NCBI RefSeq assembly: GCF_007678255.1
Contig: NZ_VEED01000028.1
Span: forward strand, 1-46,912
Source of the DNA: Bacillus sp. X1(2014)
GTDB taxonomy: Bacteria > Bacillota > Bacilli > Bacillales_B > DSM-18226
Reading direction: 5' to 3'
Length of the DNA stretch: 46,912 nt
Positions 1-7,960 of the stretch are shown here, in pieces. The notes beneath the pieces were generated by a model that made no database searches, had not been told where the DNA came from, and was given only the letters and a program-made list of their open reading frames with translations. The position numbers were made by a program, and so were the translations under genes. Positions within the stretch are counted from its first letter, which is position 1. The number at the start of each line of letters is the position of its first letter.

Positions 1-363
1 TCGTCGCTGATAACATTGTTGACAAAAGGAATTAATTTGACCCCTTTTTCTTTTTACACAATTATACGGACTTAATCTAAAAATTTCGAATTAGGCGGAA
101 TTTTTCCGTCAATTTATCACTCGTCTGCTTAACACGTCAATTCTTGTGTCTTTTAATAAATATGCACCCGAAAACGAAAACCTCTTGATTTTTATCAAGT
201 GGTTCTTTGTGTGAGCTAGAATTGTTTTTTACTTACTTCGTATGTGACATGCGCCCTTCATCATACATTTTCTAATAGGGATCTTCATAACGGATTTCAC
301 CAGAATAACGCACCTGCTGAAAGAAACTGAGAAAAGGGAAATGAATACACAGGAGGGCTGAAT
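1..363. other. Left-edge intergenic stretch, no supported gene
   Basis: AT-rich sequence without a convincing gene. Frame 1 is open from the window edge to a TAA at 73-75, which could be the tail of a gene cut by the window, but 24 codons give nothing recognisable. A short inverted repeat (CTTGAT...ATCAAG) lies near 183-199. The last 15 bases hold the Shine-Dalgarno site GGAGG of the next gene. I see no RNA gene or clear promoter. Confidence 0.4.
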
Positions 364-840
364 ATGAAATTCACGATCCAGTATATTCCTCTGAGCAAAA
401 TCAAGCCAGATTTATCGATGAAAATTACAGAGCACCTTAAGAGATTACAGAGAGTCATGTGGGATTGCATGTTTGTGTTGGTTGTCAAAAAAAATCGGAA
501 GGATGGCAACTACATTATTGTTAGCGGGCAGGATCGATTCGAATCCCTTAAAAAGCACACGAAAAATATTTATGCTCCCTGTATAGTCGATAAAAGCAGC
601 AGTTCCACTGGAATGATTTCGTGCTTTCATCGATTCAGGAACAAACAACCCCTGGATGATTTTCCTTTAATGCCTGCCAGTTGGTCGATCGTCCGCTCTT
701 TTTTAAAACAAGAACCTCGTTTTAAACAATTATCCCGGTCCGACCAAATCAAAGTCCTTCTCATCGCAGCAAAATACAAGAAAACTGTAATATATTCCAT
801 GAAAACGACAGTGAATGAAATTTTAAACAGTAAAAATTAA
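364..840 (+). CDS. Hypothetical protein with ParB/sulfiredoxin-like N-terminal fold
   Basis: A 158-residue soluble protein. The first 75 residues follow the ParB/Srx layout: an 'IPLSKIKPD' opening strand, a hydrophobic 'MFVLVVKK' strand, then 'YIIVSGQDRFESLKK', which resembles the ParB box 'I.Ge.R..A'. The C-terminal half is basic and mostly helical, with no helix-turn-helix I can name. ATG is preceded by GGAGG at good spacing. It stands alone: the next gene is convergent and shares the hairpin between them. No plasmid partition genes are nearby, so a chromosome-segregation role should not be assumed. The fold call is from motif reading only; function is unknown. Confidence 0.65.
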   Translation: MKFTIQYIPLSKIKPDLSMKITEHLKRLQRVMWDCMFVLVVKKNRKDGNYIIVSGQDRFESLKKHTKNIYAPCIVDKSSSSTGMISCFHRFRNKQPLDDFPLMPASWSIVRSFLKQEPRFKQLSRSDQIKVLLIAAKYKKTVIYSMKTTVNEILNSKN

Positions 841-858
841 TTCCCAATAAAAAACAAA

Positions 859-895
859 GCCCGATTTTTCTTCCATGTTTGAAGTGAAATCGGGC
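859..895 (-). terminator. Rho-independent terminator of the MocR gene
   Basis: GCCCGATTT pairs with AAATCGGGC around a 19-base loop. The A-rich flank on the left becomes a T tract when read leftward, so it mainly ends the leftward MocR gene. It may also slow transcription from the gene at 364-840. Confidence 0.75.
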
Positions 896-917
896 CATTC
901 ATTTCCAAAGCTTTTAC

Positions 918-2399
918 TTAAAAATAGGGTGCACTGTCATGGACTTGTTTTGATGACAATTGAGAATGAAGGATATTACATAATGTTGTGATTCCCTGTT
1001 GTAACAGATGTTCGTTCATATAAGAGTAACTTAAACGTAAGTGATGGTTTTCTTGCTCGACTGGATAACATGCCGACCCAGGCAAGAAAGTTAGTTGCTG
1101 TTTCTTTGCCTCTATTAGGACAAGATTACTATCCAGCCAAGAAGGGAGACTGATCCACACGTTTAATCCACCCTCCGGGATTCCCCAAGATACACCATCG
1201 GGCATTTGTTGTGAAAGTAACTCAAGGACCAAATCGCGGCGAATTCTTAAAGCCGTTCTCAATTTTTTATAGTGATCCATCATTTGTTTAGAGTTAATAA
1301 AAGGCAGAACGGATTTTTGTGTGAGTAAAGGACTTCCCAAGTCAGAATTGGCCTTGGCAGCCAATAGACGATTAAATACAGTGCCAGAAGCAGCCAAAAT
1401 ACCGATTCGACAACCCGGGGCAAGTGTTTTGCTTAACCCTTTCAAGTAAATCACATGACCGTTATGGTCTATACTTTTAATGGGTGCCGGAGGCTTTTTA
1501 TCAAAATAAATTTCACCCCATGGGTCGTCTTCAATAATAAGACACTGGATACTTTGTGCGATCTCAAGAATTTGTCTGCGGCGTTTGGAAGTCATAACCG
1601 CACCTGTCGGATTATGAAAAGTTGGAATGGTATAGATAATTTTGGGTTTATGTTTGTCACATAAATTTTGGAGGATATCTACACGCATACCGTCCTTATC
1701 AACAGGGACGGTGAGTATAATAGCGCCTCTCCCTCGAAAAACATCAATTGCTCCCGGGTATGTGGGAGCCTCCATAACGACCACATCTCCCGGACCAACA
1801 AATGTACGAGCAACAAGGTCAATCCCTTGCTGCGAACCACTTGTCACTAAGATATTCTCGGGAGTAGAAGGAACTCCAACTCTTTTCAAATACTCATCCA
1901 TTGCTTTTCTAAGATGGATGTCTCCTTGGATTTCTCCATATTGAGACAATAGTCTTGGGTTATCGGAAAGTATTTGATGAATCTCACGTTCTAAAAAACG
2001 ATTCGGAAGAAGTCCGGGATCAATCATTGAGGAAGAAAGATTAATCTTTTCAGGGACCAGATGAAATCGGCCAAATTGCGATCTAGGTAAATAATCTTGA
2101 ACAGATAACTGCCAATCATATGAAAACATCTCATCTTTGCTTTCCTCAGTTGCTTTTCTGTTCATCTTTACAAATGTTCCTTTTCCTTGGATAGAAGTGA
2201 TAAATCCTTCTTGTTCCAATTGCTGGTACGCCTTTACTGCAGTTACCAAACTTACTCCTAGTTGTTTTGATAGATCGCGGACGGAAGGTAATTGCAAACC
2301 CTCTTGAAGAAGTCCTGAACGAATGCGATCCACAATAGACTGATAGATTTGTTTTGATAATGAAACTTCAGCATTTCGTTGAATTTCGATTTGCATCAT
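918..2399 (-). CDS. MocR-family transcriptional regulator (GntR HTH fused to aminotransferase)
   Basis: A PLP-dependent regulator of the MocR/PdxR class, 493 residues, the usual length. Residues 1-75 form a GntR winged helix ('LPSVRDLSKQLGVSLVTAVKAYQQLEQEGFI' region, then 'GKGTFV'). From about residue 110 there is a fold-type I aminotransferase domain, with the PLP-binding motif 'LSKTLAPGCRIG' containing the Schiff-base lysine. The ATG at 2399 has AAGGGGA 6 bases upstream. It is divergent from a PhzF-like gene across 106 bp of repeats. MocR genes commonly regulate their divergent neighbour, so it probably controls the isomerase gene in response to an amino compound plus PLP. The target is inferred. 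Confidence 0.9.
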   Translation of the reverse strand: MMQIEIQRNAEVSLSKQIYQSIVDRIRSGLLQEGLQLPSVRDLSKQLGVSLVTAVKAYQQLEQEGFITSIQGKGTFVKMNRKATEESKDEMFSYDWQLSVQDYLPRSQFGRFHLVPEKINLSSSMIDPGLLPNRFLEREIHQILSDNPRLLSQYGEIQGDIHLRKAMDEYLKRVGVPSTPENILVTSGSQQGIDLVARTFVGPGDVVVMEAPTYPGAIDVFRGRGAIILTVPVDKDGMRVDILQNLCDKHKPKIIYTIPTFHNPTGAVMTSKRRRQILEIAQSIQCLIIEDDPWGEIYFDKKPPAPIKSIDHNGHVIYLKGLSKTLAPGCRIGILAASGTVFNRLLAAKANSDLGSPLLTQKSVLPFINSKQMMDHYKKLRTALRIRRDLVLELLSQQMPDGVSWGIPEGGLNVWISLPSWLDSNLVLIEAKKQQLTFLPGSACYPVEQENHHLRLSYSYMNEHLLQQGITTLCNILHSQLSSKQVHDSAPYF

Positions 2400-2411
2400 A
2401 ATTATCCCCTT

Positions 2412-2490
2412 AGTGTTATACTTCCGTATTGAGTGTTATATAGTGTTCCATATAAACTACTCGTAAATAATTAGTTTACATTATAACACT
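2412..2490. promoter_or_regulatory. Candidate MocR operator: phased AGTGTT repeats
   Basis: AGTGTTATA occurs at 2412-2420 and 2432-2440. A partial copy, AGTGTTCCA, is at 2442-2450, and an inverted copy TATAACACT is at 2482-2490. Copies are spaced by 20 and 10 bases, whole helical turns. The inverted copy overlaps a -10-like TATAAC for the rightward gene. Such direct repeats are typical of MocR binding regions. Confidence 0.6.
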
Positions 2491-2505
2491 TGGAGGGAAT
2501 ATTGG

Positions 2506-3288
2506 ATGAAATATTATGTTGTTGATGCCTTTGCAGAAAAAGTTTTTGAAGGAAATCCAGCTGGGGTATGTATTATGAATCATTGGATTTCAGACAAGAT
2601 TATGCAGAAAATTGCGATAGAAAACAATTTATCTGAAACCGCATTTGCTGTAAAAGAGGGGAAAATATATCGGCTTCGCTGGTTTACTCCTGGAGGAGAG
2701 ATCAACCTTTGTGGTCACGCAACATTAGCAACCGCTTATGTGATTTTGAATTTTGTAGAAAAACAAGTGGAATCCGTTCAATTTGATACGTTGAGTGGAG
2801 TGCTTACTGTAAATAAAATAGGGAACTTGTACGAATTGGATTTCCCAGTTGTATCATCAGAAAAGTTACCCGTAACGGAACAAATGATTGAAACCTTAGG
2901 AGTTATACCGCTAGAAGCCTATTTAAATAGAGACCTAGTTCTGGTATTAGAATCAGAAGAAGCTGTGAAAAATGCTGATCCTGACTTTTCAAAATTAGAA
3001 AAACTACCGGTAGGCCTTGGCGTCTGTATAACAGCTAAAGGAAATGATTGTGATTTTGTTTCCAGAGGATTCTTCCCTAAGTTAAAGGTTAATGAAGATC
3101 CTGTGACTGGTTCTTTACACTGCAGCTTAATTCCCTTTTGGTCTGAGAGACTAGAAAAAACGGAAATGGTGGCTAAACAGTTATCAAATAGAGGCGGAAC
3201 CCTGTATTGTAAACTTGAAGGGACGCGAGTGAGGATGGCCGGAAAAGCAGCACTTTATTCAATTGCGGATTTACATATCGAGTGTTAA
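2506..3288 (+). CDS. PhzF-family isomerase
   Basis: A 260-residue member of the PhzF/diaminopimelate-epimerase-like fold. Residues 1-20 ('VVDAFAEKVFEGNPAGV') give the family opening. E44 in 'NNLSETAF' corresponds to the catalytic glutamate (E45 in PhzF). 'GGEINLCGHATLATAY' is the second signature and 'EDPVTGSLHC' the third, at the second-domain active-site edge. GGAGGG lies 8 bases before the ATG. No other phenazine genes are present, so phenazine synthesis is not implied; most Bacillus PhzF-like proteins have unknown substrates. Likely controlled by the divergent MocR regulator. Confidence 0.9.
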   Translation: MKYYVVDAFAEKVFEGNPAGVCIMNHWISDKIMQKIAIENNLSETAFAVKEGKIYRLRWFTPGGEINLCGHATLATAYVILNFVEKQVESVQFDTLSGVLTVNKIGNLYELDFPVVSSEKLPVTEQMIETLGVIPLEAYLNRDLVLVLESEEAVKNADPDFSKLEKLPVGLGVCITAKGNDCDFVSRGFFPKLKVNEDPVTGSLHCSLIPFWSERLEKTEMVAKQLSNRGGTLYCKLEGTRVRMAGKAALYSIADLHIEC

Positions 3289-3414
3289 GATTGGAAAATG
3301 CGCAAATGTGATGAGCGGCATTTATGGCACTTTTTCACGTTCGATTCCTTTGTTGACAGGTATGTTATTATAAACTTATTCTGAAAATTCACAACAACCG
3401 GAGGATAAAAAGTC

Positions 3415-4686
3415 TTGAGACGGATTCATTATAGTTGGTTTATTTTATTGATCACATTCTTTTCTATTATTGTAGCAGGCATTGTACGGTCCTCCTCAGG
3501 AGTGTTGATTGTCCCTTTGGAAAATGCATTCGGATGGGACCGGTCATTAATTTCGATGGCATTTGCGATTAACCTTCTACTCTACGGCATTTCCGGGCCG
3601 TTTATGGCAGCGTTGGTGGAGGAAATTGGTTTAAAGAAAATGATGGTCTTAGCCATGACTACACTGCTTATAGGTGTTTTGCTCACTCTTTTTATGGCGG
3701 AACCGTGGCAATTAATGATCATTTGGGGAGTAATCATTGGCTTAGGATCGGGGTTGTTTTTAACGATATTAAGCCCCTATGTTGCGAATCATTGGTTTGA
3801 AAATAGAAGGGGACTTGCAGTTGGCATTTTGACTGCGAGTACAGCGACAGGACAGTTGATTCTATTACCACTGTTAGCCATAATCATTGAAGAGTATTCG
3901 TGGAAATGGGCAATTGGTTTTATACTTATCCTGAGTCTCATTATGTTGGTTATCATTCTACTATTTATGAAGAATTCACCAAAAGAAATAGGCCTTCTTC
4001 GATATGGATTAGAAGAAGAACCGCCTGTACAGCAAGTCGTCGAAAAGAATAATCCGATTATTATTGCCTTTCGTACATTGTTTGAAGCAGTAAAAGTGAA
4101 GGAATTTTGGTTACTTGCAGGAAGTTTCTTTATTTGCGGACTTTCGACAAGTGGATTAATTGGTACACATTTTATTTCTTATTGTATCGGCTTTGGATTT
4201 ACTGCGGTAACAGCAGCTTCGATGCTTTCGTTTATGGGGATTTTTGATTTAATTGGAACCACACTTTCAGGTTGGTTATCAGACAGGTTTGATAACCGTT
4301 GGCTGCTATTTTGGTATTACAGTCTAAGAGGTGCCTCACTTGTCTTACTGCCTTTTGCACTATCTGAAGGTTCTATTACTCTACTTGTTATTTTTTCCGT
4401 TTTTTATGGATTAGATTGGATCGCAACCGTACCGCCAACGATTAATATTTCGCGACAAATTTTTGGAATGGAAAAAAGTGTTGTGGTCTATGGCTGGATC
4501 TTTGCGGCCCACCAATTAGGTTCTGCTGTAGCCGCTGGAGGAGCCGGGATTATCTATAATATCTTCACATCCTATACATGGGCATTTGTGCTGGCAGGAA
4601 TGTTTTGTTTGTTAGCCAGTCTATTTGTGATTGTAATTAAAAAACAAAACGTAAAAGTTGAAGTGAGTCATACTTATAAAGTCTAA
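3415..4686 (+). CDS. MFS transporter, monocarboxylate/oxalate-formate antiporter-like
   Basis: A 423-residue, 12-segment major facilitator. Most of the length is hydrophobic, with a central loop around residues 195-215 ('GLLRYGLEEEPPVQQVVEK'). The 'SSSGVLIVPLENAFGWDRSLIS' N-terminus is typical of the MCT/OFA-like branch, which moves small organic anions. The start is TTG with GGAGG 10 bases upstream. It follows the PhzF gene by 126 bp; a TTGACA at 3353-3358 may be a -35 but its -10 is poor. The last 14 codons and the stop reappear as a diverged remnant at 13585-13629. Substrate unknown. Confidence 0.85.
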   Translation: MRRIHYSWFILLITFFSIIVAGIVRSSSGVLIVPLENAFGWDRSLISMAFAINLLLYGISGPFMAALVEEIGLKKMMVLAMTTLLIGVLLTLFMAEPWQLMIIWGVIIGLGSGLFLTILSPYVANHWFENRRGLAVGILTASTATGQLILLPLLAIIIEEYSWKWAIGFILILSLIMLVIILLFMKNSPKEIGLLRYGLEEEPPVQQVVEKNNPIIIAFRTLFEAVKVKEFWLLAGSFFICGLSTSGLIGTHFISYCIGFGFTAVTAASMLSFMGIFDLIGTTLSGWLSDRFDNRWLLFWYYSLRGASLVLLPFALSEGSITLLVIFSVFYGLDWIATVPPTINISRQIFGMEKSVVVYGWIFAAHQLGSAVAAGGAGIIYNIFTSYTWAFVLAGMFCLLASLFVIVIKKQNVKVEVSHTYKV

Positions 4687-4765
4687 AAAAATAGACTGTT
4701 AACGCATAACGGATTCTGTTTTCGAGTAAAAAACATCAATATATAAATTGAATAGCTTAAAGTTA

Positions 4766-4800
4766 AAAAGCATTTCTTTGCAAATAAGGAATGCTTTTAT
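4766..4800 (+). terminator. Rho-independent terminator after MFS gene
   Basis: AAAAGCATT pairs with AATGCTTTT around a 15-base loop, followed by a short T/A tract. It ends the MFS transcript. Confidence 0.75.
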
Positions 4801-4804
4801 TTAT

Positions 4805-4991
4805 ATGGCTGTGTTAAAGGCTAATGTTCTTTTAGCACTCTGTTGATTGAAGTGGAAGGCACGAAGACTCCTGCGGGAGTATGGGGCAGGGGAGACCCCG
4901 CAGGAGCAAAGCGACGAGGAGGCTTCCCGGCACGCCCGCGGAAAGCGAAGTGCCTGGAACGGAAATCAACAGATAAGTTTAACACAGCCAT
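4805..4991. repeat. GC-rich palindromic intergenic repeat, MITE-like
   Basis: A 187-bp element bounded by perfect 14-bp inverted repeats (ATGGCTGTGTTAAA and its complement at 4978-4991). A second nested pair follows inside (CTGTTGATT...AATCAACAG, GGCAC...GTGCC). The core pairs CTCCTGCGGG with CCCGCAGGAG. The whole can fold into one long stem. It is far richer in GC than its flanks. Sequences of this type ('ACTCCTGCGGGA', 'AAAGCGAAGTGCCTGGA') are widespread between genes in Bacillaceae, from memory. An open frame across it is incidental. Confidence 0.75.
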
Positions 4992-5117
4992 TTATATAAA
5001 AAAATTAAAGAATATACATATAACAACAATAATATAATTAAAACCAATAAGTTTTTATTGATAAACAATAAATAATGTTTTAAAATGAAATTAATATTAA
5101 TTTAGTGAGGTGCTTTT

Positions 5118-5600
5118 ATGAAACAAGTGACGACACTCTTTTTAAAGGTCGCTGTTATTTTTATTGGAATCCCAGTTCTTGCATTGTGCATTTTTTTGGT
5201 GCCTGAGCTAGGGGATCTTGCGGCAAAATTGCTTCCAGAGTTTGCTTATATAAAATATCTCGTTTTCATTATTTTTTATGCATCGGCGATTCCTTTTTAC
5301 TTTGCTTTGTTTCAGGCTTTCAAACTTTTACGCTATATTGACAAAAGTGAAGCATTCTCGGAAATTTCTGTCATAGCTTTAAAAAAAATCAAACAATGTG
5401 CCATCACAATCAGTGTCCTGCATGTACTAGTCCTACCACTTTTCTATCTCTTTGCGGAGAAAGACGACGCCCCTGGTGTTATCTTTGTCGGATTAGTTGT
5501 TCCCTTTGCTTCCATGATTATCGCAGTCTTTGCAGCTGTTCTACAACGGCTTTTAAAGGAAGCAATTGATATAAAATCGGAAAATGATTTAACTGTGTGA
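5118..5600 (+). CDS. DUF2975 membrane protein (YoaS-like)
   Basis: A 160-residue integral membrane protein with four predicted segments: residues about 8-28 ('AVIFIGIPVLALCIFLV'), 45-68, 93-113 and 120-145. Between segments 2 and 3 lies the family loop 'FKLLRYIDKSEAFSEISVIALKKIKQCAI'. It matches the DUF2975 family, for example B. subtilis YoaS, which sits beside the small Xre regulator YozG; the same pair is present here with 10 bases between them. GAGGTG precedes the ATG. The role is unknown; such pairs probably form a two-gene unit of membrane sensor or effector plus regulator. Confidence 0.85.
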   Translation: MKQVTTLFLKVAVIFIGIPVLALCIFLVPELGDLAAKLLPEFAYIKYLVFIIFYASAIPFYFALFQAFKLLRYIDKSEAFSEISVIALKKIKQCAITISVLHVLVLPLFYLFAEKDDAPGVIFVGLVVPFASMIIAVFAAVLQRLLKEAIDIKSENDLTV

Positions 5601-5610
5601 GGTGGATAAC

Positions 5611-5826
5611 TTGGCAATTATAATCAATATTGATGTGATGCTGGCTAAAAGGAAAATGAGCGTAACTGAACTTTCAGAGAGGGTTGGGATTACAATGGCG
5701 AACCTTTCCATTCTGAAAAATGGGAAAGCAAAAGCAGTTCGTTTTTCAACATTAGAAGCTATATGTAAGGCTTTGGATTGTCAACCTGGAGATATTTTAG
5801 AGTACCAAAACGATGAAAATACTTAA
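5611..5826 (+). CDS. Small Xre/Cro-type regulator (YozG-like)
   Basis: A 71-residue, single-domain helix-turn-helix protein. Helices 'VTELSERVGITMANLSILKNGKA' form the HTH, followed by the family ending 'LEAICKALDCQPGDILEY'. I chose TTG at 5611 (reading M-A-I-I-I-N), because GAGGTGG sits 5 bases before it; a GTG at 5602 lies inside that site. It closely resembles B. subtilis YozG and follows its usual DUF2975 partner. It probably autoregulates the pair. Confidence 0.88.
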   Translation: MAIIINIDVMLAKRKMSVTELSERVGITMANLSILKNGKAKAVRFSTLEAICKALDCQPGDILEYQNDENT

Positions 5827-5853
5827 AATACTTGGAAAATAAGGTTTGATTTT

Positions 5854-5886
5854 GGCTTTGCCCTGTAAAGGAGCAAGGCTTTTTTC
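5854..5886 (+). terminator. Probable terminator of the DUF2975/Xre pair
   Basis: GGCTTTGC can pair imperfectly with GCAAGGCT (with a G-U pair and a mismatch), followed by TTTTTT. Modest stem but a good T run. Confidence 0.55.
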
Positions 5887-5958
5887 TTTGCCAAGTATCG
5901 GGTCATTAGTTTTAAAAATATTTGAGATTACTTAAAAGAGAAAAAGAACATTTTTTAG

Positions 5959-5983
5959 GTTTAAGATTTTTATATACGGGTAT
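5959..5983 (+). promoter_or_regulatory. Sigma-B promoter of the rsbSTU-X unit
   Basis: GTTTAA at 5959-5964 and GGGTAT at 5978-5983, 13 bases apart. Both hexamers match the B. subtilis sigma-B consensus exactly. It is positioned to transcribe rsbS, giving stress-induced autoregulation of the module. Confidence 0.85.
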
Positions 5984-6028
5984 GTAATAAATAGATACTT
6001 TCCCCCCTATCATCTTTTCTATTATTTT

Positions 6029-6055
6029 GACTATCTAATGATAGTCGTTTTTTTT
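6029..6055 (+). terminator. Terminator-like hairpin in the rsbS leader
   Basis: GACTATC pairs perfectly with GATAGTC across a TAAT loop, followed by G and eight T residues. It lies downstream of the sigma-B promoter and upstream of the rsbS ribosome site, so it would attenuate that transcript rather than end the previous gene, which has its own hairpin. Confidence 0.65.
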
Positions 6056-6090
6056 GACTTGTTGTGAAATTGTATAAATGGAGGAAAAAA

Positions 6091-6453
6091 ATGAATACAA
6101 GAATACCAATTTTAAAATTATATAATTATCTGTTTGTTTCCATTCAATGGGAGCTTGATGATCAAACAGCATTACAATTTCAAGAATTATTGCTCCAAAG
6201 AATACATGAAACTGGTGCTAGGGGTGTGGTAATTGATTTAACATCTGTTGATATGATTGATTCGTTTATTGCTAAAGTTCTAGGCGATGTGATTAGTATG
6301 TCCAAAATGATGGGTGTAAAAGTTGTATTAACAGGCATTCAACCAGCTGTAGCGATTACGTTAGTTGAACTCGGGATTCATCTCCAAGATGTCGACACAG
6401 CATTAGATTTAGAAAAGGGGTTAGAAATATTACAAAGGGAGTTGGGGGATTAG
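6091..6453 (+). CDS. rsbS: RsbS, stressosome STAS antagonist
   Basis: A 120-residue single STAS-domain protein, nearly colinear with B. subtilis RsbS ('IPILKLYN', '[13 protein letters not shown]', '[20 protein letters not shown]'). S58 in 'DMIDSF' corresponds to S59, the residue phosphorylated by RsbT. RsbS is the core scaffold of the stressosome and holds RsbT until stress. The ATG at 6091 has GGAGG 6 bases upstream; a GTG further upstream has no ribosome site. rsbT follows 3 bases after the stop. Normally rsbR precedes rsbS, but here a sigma-B promoter and hairpin do; an RsbR-type gene lies 2.2 kb downstream. Confidence 0.95.
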   Translation: MNTRIPILKLYNYLFVSIQWELDDQTALQFQELLLQRIHETGARGVVIDLTSVDMIDSFIAKVLGDVISMSKMMGVKVVLTGIQPAVAITLVELGIHLQDVDTALDLEKGLEILQRELGD

Positions 6454-6456
6454 ATC

Positions 6457-6870
6457 ATGGGATACGAATCCTCTGTGAAAATATTATCAGAATGGGATAT
6501 CGTTACAGCTAGGCAGCAAGGGAGAAACATTGCTAAGGAGCTTGGATTTGGAACAGTTGACCAGACAAGAATTACCACTGCAATTTCTGAGTTGGCAAGA
6601 AATATTTATTTATATGCCGGCAAGGGAGAGATTCATTTTGAGCATGTCAGTGCTCTTGAAAAAACAGGTTTAAAAGTAACTGCTCTTGATCATGGCCCAG
6701 GCATTCAGGATATTAGAAGAGCGATGGAGGATGGATATTCCACATCTGGTGGTTTAGGGGCAGGTTTATCGGGGGTAAAACGTTTAATGGATGATTTTGA
6801 TTTGACCTCAACAATTGGGAAAGGGACAACCATCCAGGTAGTAAAATGGCTGCGAGGGAGGTTTAGGTAA
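6457..6870 (+). CDS. rsbT: RsbT, stressosome serine/threonine kinase
   Basis: A 137-residue GHKL-fold kinase. 'TAISELARNIYLYAGKGEI' is the N box, 'DHGPGIQDI' the G1 box, and 'STSGGLGAGLSGVKRLMDDF' the G2 region. It phosphorylates RsbS and RsbR proteins on stress, leaves the stressosome and then activates RsbU by direct binding. It lies 3 bases after rsbS and 3 before rsbU, so the three genes are probably translationally coupled. Length and motifs are complete, so it is expected to be active. Confidence 0.95.
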   Translation: MGYESSVKILSEWDIVTARQQGRNIAKELGFGTVDQTRITTAISELARNIYLYAGKGEIHFEHVSALEKTGLKVTALDHGPGIQDIRRAMEDGYSTSGGLGAGLSGVKRLMDDFDLTSTIGKGTTIQVVKWLRGRFR

Positions 6871-6873
6871 AAG

Positions 6874-7878
6874 ATGGATTTCAAACCGATTTTAGAATCC
6901 AGTTATCGAGAAATACTTAGCAGATATATAGAAGAATCTTCTGAAGCAGCATTGTATCAAGGACAAATGTTCAGCAGGAAATCCATTATACAGCAAATAT
7001 CCCCTGAAGAAATTATTGGTATCCATTGTAAAGTCTTAAAGGATCTATTTCCTGATATTAGAGAGGAAATTTTAGCTTCGTTTGATTTTCTAATTGAATT
7101 TATGATGAACTATGGCTTAGCCTATCAAGAATATCAGAGCTTGAGGGACAAGCAGTTTGAAATTAAATCGGAAATTGAAATGGCTGCGAGCATACAAGAA
7201 AACTTTTTAGAAACGTCCATTCCGAAGCTAGATGAAATTGATATTGGTGCCATTAGTGTACCGGCGAAGAAAATAAATGGAGACTTTTATCGCTTTGTTG
7301 AGGACGAAAAAAGTATTAGTATTGCTATTGCAGATGTAATAGGCAAAGGAATTCCTGCAGCACTTTGTATGTCTATGATTAAGTATGGAATGGATAGTTT
7401 ACCAAAGTCCATAAATAATCCTAATGATGTGTTATCAAATTTAAATAGAGTCGTAGAAAATAATCTTGATTCAAGTATGTTTATTACCATGTTTTACGGA
7501 GTATATGATTTCAGTAATCATACATTTATTTATGCTGCTGCAGGGCATGAACAAGGGTTCTATTACCATGCGTCTTCTCAATCCTTTGAAGATCTTACAA
7601 CAAGAGGTATGGTGTTAGGTGTACAAAAGGAAATTACATATGAGCAATTTGAAAAGAAGGTTAAACCAGGAGATATAATCGTTATGCTATCTGATGGTGT
7701 GACTGAATCAAGGACTGCAAAGGGATTTATTGAACGTTCAATCATAACTGATTTAATTCAAACCTATATGCATTTGTCTGCACAAGAAATGGTGGAGAAC
7801 ATTTATCGAGAGATCGAAAGATTACAAAATTTCGAGATAAGGGATGATTTTACGCTAATTATTTTTAAAAAGATTTAA
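6874..7878 (+). CDS. rsbU: RsbU, PP2C-type phosphatase activated by RsbT
   Basis: A 334-residue protein. Residues 1-85 form the helical RsbT-binding domain, a linker helix follows ('FEIKSEIEMAASIQENFL'), and residues 120-334 are a PPM/SpoIIE-like phosphatase. Metal-binding aspartates are seen in 'NGDFYR', 'IADVIGKGIPAALCMS', 'MLSDGVTES' and 'IRDDFTLI'. Its known substrate is phospho-RsbV, the anti-anti-sigma factor. No rsbV, rsbW or sigB follows; the next gene, 82 bases on, is rsbX. The substrate must therefore be encoded elsewhere. Confidence 0.94.
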   Translation: MDFKPILESSYREILSRYIEESSEAALYQGQMFSRKSIIQQISPEEIIGIHCKVLKDLFPDIREEILASFDFLIEFMMNYGLAYQEYQSLRDKQFEIKSEIEMAASIQENFLETSIPKLDEIDIGAISVPAKKINGDFYRFVEDEKSISIAIADVIGKGIPAALCMSMIKYGMDSLPKSINNPNDVLSNLNRVVENNLDSSMFITMFYGVYDFSNHTFIYAAAGHEQGFYYHASSQSFEDLTTRGMVLGVQKEITYEQFEKKVKPGDIIVMLSDGVTESRTAKGFIERSIITDLIQTYMHLSAQEMVENIYREIERLQNFEIRDDFTLIIFKKI

Positions 7879-7960
7879 AGAATGTTGAATTAATCATATT
7901 AGGTATGGGAGATAACAAAAAAAAAGATGAAAGGCACTGGTAAAGATGCAGGGTAAAAGA

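Noticed and set aside
1..75. C-terminal end of a gene entering from the left
   Set aside because: The frame is open for 24 codons only, and the residues show no recognisable family.
2506..3288. Phenazine biosynthesis
   Set aside because: Only a PhzF-fold protein is present; no phzA, B, D, E or G homologue is in the window, and PhzF-like proteins are common without phenazines.
4843..5037. 64-residue open frame rich in Gly, Arg and Pro
   Set aside because: It runs through the palindromic GC-rich repeat, has no ribosome site, and its composition reflects the repeat, not a protein.
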